Counted from the first letter of the stretch, positions 1 to 5,688 are shown. The stretch is DNA of 7,120 nucleotides from JBBRYB01 sp038238115 (GCA_038238115.1 JBBRYB010000126.1:1-7120); one strand, 5' to 3'. Translations and numbers: made by a program. Notes: generated from the letters alone by a model not told the origin.

Positions 1-1
1 C

Positions 2-283
2 ATGAGGTTCCTCCCGGCCATCTTGCTCATCGTGCTGGCGATCTACTGCTGGATCGAGCTCGCCCAGTCGGACCCCCGTGCCGTGCGGCAGCTGCCGCGC
101 GGACTGTGGGCGCTGTTCATCGTCGTACCGTTCTTTGGCCCCGTCGCCTGGCTCGTGTACGGCCGCCCCAACGGCGAAGAGGTGAAGGCGCCACCTCCCC
201 GACCGCGTCCGCACACCACCGCTCCGGACGACGATCCTGACTTCCTGCGCAACATCAAGATCGACCCGCCGTCCGACGCCTGA
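2..283 (+). CDS. PLDc_N-domain small membrane protein
   Basis: This is a 93-residue protein with two hydrophobic segments, at about residues 4-20 and 35-53. The second carries the signature of the phospholipase D nuclease N-terminal (PLDc_N) family: a Leu-Pro-Arg-Gly-Leu-Trp lead-in, a hydrophobic stretch with Pro and Phe-Phe-Gly-Pro, then Trp-Leu-Val-Tyr-Gly-Arg-Pro. After residue 56 comes a soluble Pro/Arg-rich tail that turns acidic (Asp-Asp-Asp) near residue 78. In actinobacteria such stand-alone PLDc_N proteins are short inner-membrane proteins of unknown function. They lack the HKD catalytic motif of phospholipase D, and none is seen here. The ATG lies two bases from the window edge, so its ribosome binding site is out of view and a longer N-terminus cannot be excluded. 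The hydrophobic segment right after this Met makes the start plausible. Confidence 0.85.
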   Translation: MRFLPAILLIVLAIYCWIELAQSDPRAVRQLPRGLWALFIVVPFFGPVAWLVYGRPNGEEVKAPPPRPRPHTTAPDDDPDFLRNIKIDPPSDA

Positions 284-299
284 GCTCCTGAGGTGCCCG

Positions 300-395
300 G
301 ACGGGATCGGTGTCCTGGAGCGGATCAAGGGTGCTGCTTCGGCGCTGCAGGCCCGGTTCACGTCGGCGTTCAAGGCGTCGCAGCTGCAGTCCCAG
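300..395 (+). pseudogene. Relic of a DUF222/13E12-type HNH endonuclease gene
   Basis: The frame starting at GAC (300-302) reads Asp-Gly-Ile-Gly-Val-Leu-Glu and continues to Ser-Gln-Leu-Gln-Ser-Gln at 395. Aligned by eye without gaps, 21 of 32 residues are identical to residues 37-68 of the intact DUF222-HNH protein at 5689-7050. The shared core is Gln-Ala-Arg-Phe-Thr-x-Ala-Phe-Lys-Ala-Ser-Gln-Leu. About 70 of 96 nucleotides match, so this is a diverged paralogue and not a recent copy. Similarity stops abruptly on both sides: there is no start codon or N-terminal region, and the frame after 396 bears no DUF222 resemblance. It begins 16 bases after the stop of the PLDc_N gene. It is best read as a leftover of a larger gene lost by deletion or insertion. 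Confidence 0.75.
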
Positions 396-527
396 CCAAC
401 CAGGTCCGGGCGGTCGGCCTTCACCGACACCCTTGTGCTCCCGACGACGCGTCATCGCGCCCACCGAAGGCACCAGCCGTCCGCCCAGTGCGCCGCTACG
501 TCGCAATCGGCTTGAGGACGGACAACA

Positions 528-565
528 GACGCCGCCGAGTGCACGGGCCTGCACTCGGCGGCGTC
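528..565. terminator. Perfect 16-bp stem-loop, probable bidirectional terminator
   Basis: Arms GACGCCGCCGAGTGCA (528-543) and TGCACTCGGCGGCGTC (550-565) are exact reverse complements around a six-base loop, CGGGCC. The stem is long and GC-rich and is not followed by a T-tract on either strand, as is common for actinobacterial terminators. It lies 69 bases beyond the stop codon of the minus-strand oxidoreductase operon (stop at 635-637) and downstream of the plus-strand PLDc_N gene and DUF222 relic. It is therefore placed to stop transcription from both sides. Termination is inferred from structure and position only. Confidence 0.7.
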
Positions 566-634
566 AAGTCGTGATCAACGCGTCAGGACGTTCCCCCACG
601 CGCCTCGATAGCCAGTGGAGGGCAAGTCCGCATC

Positions 635-1567
635 TCAGACAGACAGTGGTTCGGCTGCAAGGATGACCTTGCCTTTGGCATGGCCGGCCGCGAGGTACTG
701 CAACGCTGCGGGAGCTTCGTCCAGGGTGAGCCTGCGGTCGAGCAGGATCCGGGTGTCGGCGTCGAGCATCTCGACCACGGTGCGGAGCCGTTGCGCGTCG
801 GAGGCGTGGAAGAGGAACTCGGCCCGGAGCCCGCGTGCGGCGGCGCGTTCGGTGTCGGCGGGCATCGGCACCGCGACGAGCAGCCCTCCGGGACGGAGAA
901 CCTCGAGCGACTGCGCTTCCACGGAGCCGCCGACGGTGTCGATGACGACGTCGACGTCGCCGAGCTGGGATTCGAACGGGCCGGCCGTGTGGTCGATGAC
1001 CTCGTCCGCTCCGAGGTCCTGTGCGATCTGCAGACCGGGTCCTGAGGCGGTGGTGATGACGTGCGCCCCGAGCGCGTGCGACATCTGCACGGCGAAGCTG
1101 CCGACTCCGCCGGCGCCGGCGTGGATCAGCACTTTCTGGCCGGCGTGAACATCGGCGATCTCGGTCAACGCCTGCCATGCGGTCGCTGCGGCGGTGGCCG
1201 CCCCGGAGGCCAGGAACAGCGGTATGGAGGTCGGCGCGGGGACCAGTTGCTCGGCTGGGATCACCGCGAACTCGGCATAAGCACCGCCGGCCGAAGGATC
1301 CAGACGCGCCACCACATGGTCGCCGACAGCCCAGCCCTCAACCCCGCCGCCCACCGCGGTGATGGTTCCCGACACGTCGGTTCCCAAGGTGTAGGGAAAT
1401 GTAACGGGAAAGAAGTCGTGCATGTATCCCGCGGTGATCTTCAGGTCGAGGGGGTTGGTGGCGGCCCCCGAGACGCGTACGAGCACCTCACCCGGCCCGG
1501 GGGTGGGCTGCTCGACGTCTCGCATGGTGGGGGGGTCGCCGTACTGGTCGATCTGGATGGCTTTCAC
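635..1567 (-). CDS. Zinc-less MDR-family NAD(P)H quinone/enone oxidoreductase
   Basis: This is a 310-residue medium-chain dehydrogenase/reductase, a usual length for quinone-oxidoreductase-like members. The N-terminal GroES-like domain covers about residues 1-125 and includes Ala-Thr-Asn-Pro-Leu-Asp-Leu-Lys (36-43) and Gly-Thr-Asp-Val-Ser-Gly (62-67). The Rossmann domain carries the nucleotide-binding loop Ala-Gly-Ala-Gly-Gly-Val-Gly (150-156). The structural Cys cluster and catalytic Cys/His of zinc alcohol dehydrogenases are absent, which places it in the zinc-less branch that reduces quinones or alpha,beta-unsaturated carbonyls, usually with NADPH. The start is GTG at 1567-1565, overlapping the SnoaL-like stop as GTGA, with an AGGA seven bases upstream on the minus strand. 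This implies translational coupling. It is the last gene of the operon. The family call is firm; the substrate is unknown. Confidence 0.93.
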   Translation of the reverse strand: MKAIQIDQYGDPPTMRDVEQPTPGPGEVLVRVSGAATNPLDLKITAGYMHDFFPVTFPYTLGTDVSGTITAVGGGVEGWAVGDHVVARLDPSAGGAYAEFAVIPAEQLVPAPTSIPLFLASGAATAAATAWQALTEIADVHAGQKVLIHAGAGGVGSFAVQMSHALGAHVITTASGPGLQIAQDLGADEVIDHTAGPFESQLGDVDVVIDTVGGSVEAQSLEVLRPGGLLVAVPMPADTERAAARGLRAEFLFHASDAQRLRTVVEMLDADTRILLDRRLTLDEAPAALQYLAAGHAKGKVILAAEPLSV

Positions 1568-2004
1568 TGAATGTCCTGTCCGATGAGGGGGGCGTGGCCG
1601 ACCTGGTTGAAGAAGCCGAACCAGTCTTCGAGGTGCCAGGTCCGGGCGAGGCGGCCGTCCTGCACGACGTGGAACTCGTGGATCGGGATGCGGAACGACT
1701 GGCCGGTGGCGGGAATTCCGAAGATGTCGCCGGTGTGGGTGCCACGCATTTCGGCGCGGACGCCGATCTTGCCGTTGCCGTCCTCACCGCGTCCGTCGAT
1801 CACGTCGTGGACGGCGATGTGGAAGTCGGTGAACGATTGTTCGATTCCTTTGATCATGGGTTTGATGCCGTCCGGGCAGGGTCCCTGGCCGGGGTTGAGT
1901 GGGATGTCTTCCGAGTCGGGGGTGACGACCTCGTCGAGGAGGTCGGTGTCGCCGGAGAACGCTCGGTAGAACGTCTCGACGAGCGGGTGCAGTGAGTCGG
2001 GCAT
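1564..2004 (-). CDS. SnoaL-like (NTF2-fold) ester cyclase-type protein
   Basis: This is a 146-residue protein of the SnoaL/NTF2-like superfamily. It opens with the helix Val-Glu-Thr-Phe-Tyr-Arg-Ala-Phe-Ser-Gly-Asp, typical of the fold. It carries the family pattern Arg-Gly-Thr-His-Thr-Gly-Asp-Ile-Phe-Gly-Ile-Pro-Ala-Thr-Gly (87-101), then Glu-Phe-His (110-112) and Arg-Thr-Trp-His (121-124). Characterised relatives close aromatic polyketide rings by intramolecular aldol chemistry, but most genomic members are isomerase-, dehydratase- or hydrolase-like proteins of unknown substrate. The ATG is preceded by a strong AAGGAG (2016-2011 on the minus strand) at six-base spacing. It starts 41 bases after the upstream SDR stop and overlaps the downstream MDR start by four bases. 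Polyketide cyclisation is not supported because no polyketide synthase is in view. Confidence 0.88.
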   Translation of the reverse strand: MPDSLHPLVETFYRAFSGDTDLLDEVVTPDSEDIPLNPGQGPCPDGIKPMIKGIEQSFTDFHIAVHDVIDGRGEDGNGKIGVRAEMRGTHTGDIFGIPATGQSFRIPIHEFHVVQDGRLARTWHLEDWFGFFNQVGHAPLIGQDIQ

Positions 2005-2013
2005 GTGGGTCTC

Positions 2014-2042
2014 CTTGGTCGTGTTCTGGTGGCTTGGTCGTG
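2014..2042. repeat. 10-bp direct repeat in SDR/SnoaL intergenic gap
   Basis: CTTGGTCGTG occurs at 2014-2023 and again at 2033-2042, 19 bases apart, filling most of the 41-base gap between the second SDR and the SnoaL-like gene. The proximal copy overlaps the ribosome binding site of the SnoaL-like gene. A small tandem duplication by slippage is the simplest explanation. Confidence 0.6.
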
Positions 2043-2045
2043 GTG

Positions 2046-2971
2046 TTAGGGCCGGTCAGGGAGGTCGATCAGGCGATCGATACCGAGGGCGGTGAAGAAG
2101 GCCCGCTGGCGCTCGGTCCTGATCGCCTCGATGTCTTCGACTCCTTTGTGCTGGGCATCGACGATCACGCGCCGCGGCCGCGAGCCGCGGGGCTGGCCCA
2201 GGACGTCGACCAGGGCATCGCCGACCGAGCTGACGTCGGCGGTGTGGCCTTGGTGGGCGATATCGATCGCCTCCAGCCGGGCTGGAATCTCGGCCACTGC
2301 TGCGGCGAGGTCGCCGTACTGGGCAACGACCGCGGGCTCGGCCGGGGCGGTGGTGTGGGCGAAGTGTTGGGTGCCTTGGGTGAACGCACCGGGCACCATG
2401 ATGATGGTGTCGATGCCGAACTGGGTGACCTCGAGGCCGATCGACTCGGCGAACGCTTCACCGGCGGCCTTGCTGGCGATGTAGGGGCCATGAACGGTTC
2501 CACGATGTGCGCGGTCGTGCTGCTGATGTAGACGAGGGTTCCGGCACCTTGGCGTCGCATCACCGGCAGCACCGCCCGATTCATCCGCAGCCACGAGACC
2601 GCATTGGTGTCCAGGATCGTCAGGAACTGCTCGGGGTTGAACGCCTCCGCGACCCCGGACATCAGCATGCCCGCGTTGTTCACGACCACGTCGAGACGTC
2701 CCTGCTCGGACAGCACTTGGTCGACGGCGGCGCGGCAGCCGGTGTCGGACAGGACATCGAGCTCCAGCGGCAGCAGTGTGACGCCGTGCGTGGTCGCGAA
2801 GCGTTGCGCGGTGGCGGCGCGGTCAGCCGAACGAGACCCGATGCCGCGCATCCCGGCGTAGACGACGTGGCCGGCCAGGGCCAGCCTCTCGGCGATCGCC
2901 TGGCCCAGCCCCGACCCGGCTCCGGTGACCACGATGACCTGCGGGACGCCGCGAGGTCCGGGCTGGGTCAT
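2046..2971 (-). pseudogene. Short-chain dehydrogenase/reductase split by a one-base frameshift
   Basis: The start ATG (2971-2969) overlaps the upstream SDR stop as ATGA. The first frame gives a good SDR N-terminal half: Thr-Gly-Ala-Gly-Ser-Gly-Leu-Gly (16-23), Asn-Asn-Ala-Gly (98-101), Asn123 and catalytic Ser151. The homologous reading then jumps to the next frame, near 2484-2491. That frame supplies Gly-Pro-Tyr-Ile-Ala-Ser-Lys, with the catalytic Tyr-x-x-x-Lys, and runs to TAA at 2046-2048. Restoring one base, most simply ATGGGCCCC for the present ATGGCCCC, gives a 308-residue SDR. It also puts Ser151 thirteen residues before Tyr164, the same spacing as in the neighbouring SDR (Ser139/Tyr152). 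As written, translation stays in the wrong frame to a stop at 2165 and yields 268 residues without the catalytic pair. It may be a true mutation or a sequencing error. The intact form would be an NAD(P)-dependent alcohol/carbonyl oxidoreductase. Confidence 0.85.
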
Positions 2972-3702
2972 GCCGCTCCGCCGTTGACGCGAATGACCTG
3001 GCCGCTGATCCACCAGGCGTCAGGGGAGACGAGCAGGGAAACGGCATCCGCGATGTCGTCTGGCTGCCCGATCCGGTTCGCCGGGGCCAGGCCCGCGAGC
3101 CGCTCCACATCGCTCGCGCTCTTCCCGGCGAGGAACAATTCCGTCTCGACCGGCCCGGGGGCAACCGCGTTCACCTTGACACCGCGGGCCCCCAACTCCT
3201 TGGCCAGGACCCTGGTGAAGCCCTCGACCGCACCTTTGGCGGCGTTGTAGACGCCGTAGCCCGGCGCGTTCAACGCCAGGGTGGTGCTGGAGAGCGTGAT
3301 GATGCGCCCGCCGTCGCGGACGCGTCGCGCCGCTTGCCTTAGCGCGTTGAACGTGCCCCGGATGTTGACCTCGACCTGCTCGGTGAAGTCCTTGTCCGTC
3401 GCCTCGGCGATCGTCGCCGGTCTCAAGATCCCGGCTGTGGTGACGACGATGTCGACACCACCGAACTCCGACTCGGCCTGGTCAAACAGGGCCGCCACCT
3501 GTCCGGCGTCGGCCACGTCGGCGCGGACCGCCACGGCGCTGCCGCCGACCAGTCTCACGCTTGTGACGATCTCGCGGGCCGCCTCCGACGACGCCGCGTA
3601 GCCGACCGCGACCGCTACGCCGTCGCCTGCCAGCCTCTCGGCGACGGCGCGCCCGATCCCGCGCGACCCGCCCGTGACGACAGCCACCTTCGACTCGGTC
3701 AT
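2968..3702 (-). CDS. FabG-like short-chain dehydrogenase/reductase
   Basis: This is a 244-residue classical SDR and first gene of the minus-strand operon. It shows the cofactor loop Thr-Gly-Gly-Ser-Arg-Gly-Ile-Gly (10-17), Asp62 after the third strand, Thr-Thr-Ala-Gly (88-91) in place of the usual Asn-Asn-Ala-Gly, Asn113, Ser139, the catalytic Tyr152-x-x-x-Lys156, Pro-Gly (182-183) and a C-terminal Val-Asn-Gly-Gly. All four members of the catalytic tetrad (Asn, Ser, Tyr, Lys) are present. Length and motifs match 3-oxoacyl-ACP-reductase-like SDRs, but no fatty-acid genes are nearby, so a catabolic or detoxifying carbonyl reductase is more likely. The ATG is preceded by AAAGGGAG (3718-3711, minus strand) at eight-base spacing. 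Its end overlaps the next SDR start as ATGA, implying coupled translation. Confidence 0.95.
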   Translation of the reverse strand: MTESKVAVVTGGSRGIGRAVAERLAGDGVAVAVGYAASSEAAREIVTSVRLVGGSAVAVRADVADAGQVAALFDQAESEFGGVDIVVTTAGILRPATIAEATDKDFTEQVEVNIRGTFNALRQAARRVRDGGRIITLSSTTLALNAPGYGVYNAAKGAVEGFTRVLAKELGARGVKVNAVAPGPVETELFLAGKSASDVERLAGLAPANRIGQPDDIADAVSLLVSPDAWWISGQVIRVNGGAA

Positions 3703-3734
3703 AGAATTGTCTCCCTTTCCTGGCGCTCGTGCTG

Positions 3735-3782
3735 GCCGCCTAGATCGACCCTGCCAGGGCGTGCGCAGGAGAACTAGGCGAC
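3735..3782. promoter_or_regulatory. Spaced inverted repeat, candidate regulator operator
   Basis: GNCGCCTAG (3735-3743) and CTAGGCGNC (3774-3782) form an inverted repeat. It has seven perfect bases plus one more pairing position per arm, with half-site centres about 39 bases apart. It lies in the 240-base space between the divergent SDR operon (start 3702) and the XRE/MmyB-type regulator (start 3943). That is the expected place for an operator controlling one or both transcripts. The distal half-site also falls just downstream of a TACCAAT sequence on the minus strand that could serve as a -10 element for the operon. CGCCTAG also occurs once by chance at the HNH stop codon (7044-7050). Binding is inference only. 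Confidence 0.4.
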
Positions 3783-3930
3783 ATTGGTACTGGTGACGGC
3801 AGCACCTGCCTCAGCGAATGTGCCCGCGGGGGACCACTCCCGGACCACGGGCACCAAACGAGCGGTCTCGGCGTCGGCCGCGGCCCGTCGTGGTGGCAGC
3901 GTCACCTGGCTGGACCCGTGCACGCTGGTC

Positions 3931-3936
3931 CACAAT
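3931..3936 (+). promoter_or_regulatory. Possible -10 element for a leaderless regulator transcript
   Basis: CACAAT lies six bases before the regulator ATG at 3943, placing a start of transcription at or next to the A of the start codon. No good Shine-Dalgarno sequence precedes that ATG; only GGCGAG is directly adjacent. Leaderless translation, frequent in actinobacteria, would explain this. No convincing -35 box is visible at normal spacing, so support is weak. Confidence 0.3.
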
Positions 3937-3942
3937 GGCGAG

Positions 3943-4791
3943 ATGGACCTGGCCGGGATGGGTGGCTTCCTGAAGTCGCGGCGGGATCGGCTCAACCCGC
4001 GTGACCTCGGGTTGCACGACGGGCCACGACGTCGCGTCTCGGGGCTTCGGCGGGATGAAGTGGCGACCCTGGCCGGCGCATCCGTCGACTACTACGCCCA
4101 ACTCGAGCAGGGCCGGGGAGCTCAGCCGTCCGAACAGATGCTCGCGGCTCTCGCCCGCGCCCTCCACCTGACCTTGGACGAACGCAACCACCTCTACTAC
4201 CTCGCCGGACGAGCGTTACCGGCTGCGGGTAGCGCGAACGCCCACGTCCATCCTGGAATGCTCGACCTGCTGGACAGGCTCACCTCGACCCCAGCGCAGA
4301 TCATCAGCGACCTCAGCGTCACGCTCGTCCAGAACTCCCTGGCCGCCGCACTACTCGGCTGGCCCAAGCACACCTCTGGACTGCGAGCCAGCTTCCTCTA
4401 CCAGTGGTTCACCGACCCCGAGGCCCGCGACCTATACCACCCCGACGAGCACGAGCACCAGTCCCAGGTCTTCGTCGCCGACCTGCGAGCAGCCACCGCG
4501 CGACGAGGCAGGGACCAGCTCGTCACCGACCTCACCAGCCGCCTACTGAACGAGAGCCAGGAGTTCGCCGACCTCTGGGCACGGCAGGAAGTCGCTGTCC
4601 GACGCGCAGACCGCAAGAGGCTCATCCACCCCACGCTTGGCGAGCTCGAACTCAACTGCCTGAACCTGCTCAGCGAGGACGGCACGCAGCGCCTGCTCTG
4701 GTTCACGCCGGCCCCGGGAAGCCCAGCCGTCGAGAAACTGGAACTGCTCGGCGTCGTCGGCAGCCTCGGAGTGACTCAGCCCGAGGCCTAA
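3943..4791 (+). CDS. XRE-family transcriptional regulator with MmyB-like ligand-binding domain
   Basis: From ATG 3943 this gives 282 residues, the usual family size. The N-terminal XRE-type helix-turn-helix spans about residues 8-90. It includes the hallmark Arg-Val-Ser-Gly-Leu-Arg-Arg-Asp-Glu-Val-Ala (31-41), Ser-Val-Asp-Tyr-Tyr (47-51) and Leu-Glu-Gln-Gly-Arg (54-58). The C-terminal PAS-like MmyB domain (about 105-265) shows Gln-Asn-Ser-Leu-Ala-Ala-Ala-Leu-Leu-Gly (130-139), Trp-Phe-Thr-Asp-Pro-Glu-Ala-Arg (155-162), Ser-Gln-Glu-Phe-Ala-Asp-Leu-Trp (205-212) and His-Pro-Thr-Leu-Gly-Glu-Leu (229-235). The frame is open back to a TTG at 3784, but those extra 53 residues lack family resemblance. 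ATG 3958 is a minor alternative start. Divergence from the SDR/MDR operon is an arrangement often seen for this family and suggests it controls that operon in response to a small, probably hydrophobic ligand. Confidence 0.93.
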   Translation: MDLAGMGGFLKSRRDRLNPRDLGLHDGPRRRVSGLRRDEVATLAGASVDYYAQLEQGRGAQPSEQMLAALARALHLTLDERNHLYYLAGRALPAAGSANAHVHPGMLDLLDRLTSTPAQIISDLSVTLVQNSLAAALLGWPKHTSGLRASFLYQWFTDPEARDLYHPDEHEHQSQVFVADLRAATARRGRDQLVTDLTSRLLNESQEFADLWARQEVAVRRADRKRLIHPTLGELELNCLNLLSEDGTQRLLWFTPAPGSPAVEKLELLGVVGSLGVTQPEA

Positions 4792-4964
4792 CGCAGACCC
4801 GGGCATGGCACTGCGGCTGTGACGGCGACCTCCCCGTGCCGGCTTCTCGCGGTGCGGATGGCCAGGCGATGCCTGCGCTCAAGGACGTGGAGACCACCTG
4901 GGTTGCGTAAGCGGACGACTTGACCTACATGCCCAATCAAGAACCAACAATCTGAGGAGAACCG
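4792..4964. other. Intergenic region after the regulator, no intact gene
   Basis: No gene of normal length and no convincing terminator hairpin is seen after the regulator stop. A plus-strand frame ending with TAA at 4908-4910 closes with Pro-Ala-Leu-Lys-Asp-Val-Glu-Thr-Thr-Trp-Val-Ala. It reads like a natural C-terminus and could be a gene remnant, but it has no recognisable family. TTGACC at 4920-4925 and AACAAT at 4946-4951 resemble promoter boxes, but their 20-base spacing is too long to be convincing. Confidence 0.4.
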
Positions 4965-5163
4965 ATGACGACGTCCTTGCCTACTCAGGTCGCACCCAGC
5001 CTGCCGACGAGAAGCTCTTCAATCTGAACGTGGCGGCGCACTCCAGCTGTCGAACGGGATGCCCCTGATGACGCTAAGCAGAGCTGGCAGCGGTGCTGGC
5101 TCGCCGGCGGCGCTGTGCAACCAGCGCGAAACCAGGCTTGACCTGATGGGCGGGCAGGAGTGA
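4965..5163 (+). pseudogene. Broken unrecognised gene with intact ribosome binding site
   Basis: A strong GAGGAG (4954-4959) sits five bases before ATG 4965. The first frame encodes only 20 residues, beginning Met-Thr-Thr-Ser-Leu-Pro-Thr-Gln-Val-Ala-Pro, and stops at 5025-5027. Protein-like reading continues in the other two frames. Adding one base near 5006-5008 gives Leu-Pro-Asp-Glu-Lys-Leu-Phe-Asn-Leu-Asn. Adding another near 5029-5032 gives Gly-Gly-Ala-Leu-Gln-Leu-Ser-Asn-Gly-Met-Pro-Leu-Met, running to TGA at 5161-5163. The repaired product would have about 66 residues and would overlap the next gene's GTG as GTGA. The Leu-Ser-Asn-Gly-Met-Pro-Leu stretch loosely recalls the N-terminus of aldo/keto reductases, but not enough to name it. 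It could be decay of a longer enzyme, a short gene hit by indels, or sequencing error. Confidence 0.4.
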
Positions 5164-5456
5164 GGCGCCGCAGCAGTGCAGTTCCATCGAGCCTCGGTGC
5201 TCACCCACTGAGGCGGTCGCCGCTCGGTCCACAGACCGGGTCACGCTGGTCGCTATGGTCCACCGACTCGGTGCTGTCGATTGGCTCTCGAGGCTCCGTA
5301 CTGTCCATCGGCAGCATCGGTTCGTCCTGCTCCATCGCCAGCATCGGCTCCTTCGCGAGCGTGGCCAGCATCGGTTCCGCCTGGTCGCTTCTTTCGGTAC
5401 TCTCCGCGGCGTCCCGCTTCTCTCTCATGTCCTACCGGACCAACCGGGGGTGCTGA
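5160..5456 (+). CDS. Ser-x-x tripeptide-repeat protein, unknown function
   Basis: This is a candidate 98-residue protein starting at GTG 5160, with GGGCGGG and AGGA just upstream. After a basic 27-residue N-terminus, residues 28-93 are 22 consecutive Ser-x-x triplets without a break. The second position is mostly Val, Ile, Leu or Phe, and the third often Gly, Ala or Leu. Ser-Ile-Gly recurs, partly on a nine-residue (27-bp) period. Serine is encoded by both TCN (18) and AGC (4) codons. These cannot interconvert by a single silent change, so the serine register looks selected as protein and is not merely a DNA repeat. The tail is Arg/Asn-rich. I recall similar Ser-rich tracts in uncharacterised actinobacterial proteins but cannot name a family. 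Regular spacing suggests a beta-solenoid or surface-exposed polymer (inference). The start is uncertain, and the antisense frame is also open. Confidence 0.5.
   Translation: MRRRSSAVPSSLGAHPLRRSPLGPQTGSRWSLWSTDSVLSIGSRGSVLSIGSIGSSCSIASIGSFASVASIGSAWSLLSVLSAASRFSLMSYRTNRGC
5277..5384 (+). repeat. Imperfect 27-bp tandem repeat inside the Ser-x-x gene
   Basis: AGCATCGG recurs at 5313-5320, 5340-5347 and 5367-5374, exactly 27 bases apart. A related Ser-Ile-Gly unit also repeats at the same distance, at 5277 and 5304. Each unit encodes nine residues, that is three Ser-x-x triplets beginning Ser-Ile-Gly. The repeat probably grew by duplication of a nonapeptide module and then diverged outside the serine positions. 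Confidence 0.6.
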
Positions 5457-5675
5457 CCGCCGCAACCGAAAGCTCCGGGCGCCGCCGTCGAGGTCGTCGG
5501 TGATCTTAGTCGAACAAGCCGGTGGTGGGACGATCGATTGAATCTGGTCTGTTCCGGTGAGACACCCCTCACAGGGATTCTGACCGGGCGGTTGAATCCG
5601 CGGCTGCCCCATCAGATGCGTCGCGCGGTTGCAGTCCTCGCCGAGCAACAAGCGAGTTCTGTCGGTGGTCTGTCG
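5457..5675. other. Intergenic region upstream of the HNH gene
   Basis: No recognisable gene is present. TTGAATC occurs at 5538-5544 and 5592-5598. GGATTC (5575-5580) and GAATCC (5594-5599) form a short inverted repeat, and GTGAG/CTCAC (5557-5561/5568-5572) could form a weak hairpin. None is strong enough to call a terminator or operator. A plus-strand frame is open from 5457 to a TAG at 5676 but lacks a good start and family resemblance. Confidence 0.4.
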
Positions 5676-5681
5676 TAGATT
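5676..5681 (+). promoter_or_regulatory. -10 element for a leaderless HNH transcript
   Basis: TAGATT lies seven bases before ATG 5689, so transcription should begin at or beside the A of the start codon. No purine-rich Shine-Dalgarno sequence lies in the 15 bases before the ATG. This agrees with leaderless expression and helps choose ATG 5689 over the in-frame codon at 5629. No clear -35 box is visible. Confidence 0.55.
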
Positions 5682-5688
5682 AGAACAC

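Noticed and set aside
2475..2500. Programmed ribosomal frameshift in the second SDR
   Set aside because: The required -1 shift lacks an X-XXY-YYZ slippery heptamer, since the local codons are ATG-GCC-CCT. No stimulatory hairpin was recognised.
3784..3942. N-terminal extension of the regulator from TTG 3784
   Set aside because: The 53 extra residues have no resemblance to the MmyB-type family, would cover the divergent promoter region, and the family N-terminus begins just after ATG 3943.
5201..5428. Antisense 75-residue frame with repeated Glu-Pro-Met-Leu motifs opposite the Ser-x-x gene
   Set aside because: Its repeats are the mirror of the Ser-x-x repeats. The serine positions on the plus strand use both TCN and AGC codons, which favours the plus frame as the selected one. 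It has no family resemblance.
5241..5438. CRISPR array
   Set aside because: The repeats are short, contiguous and in codon register with no spacers; they are coding repeats.
5457..5678. Open plus-strand frame between the Ser-x-x gene and the HNH gene
   Set aside because: It has no ATG or GTG with a ribosome binding site near its beginning, codon third positions are mixed, and it ends at the -10 element of the next gene. It may be chance in high-GC DNA.
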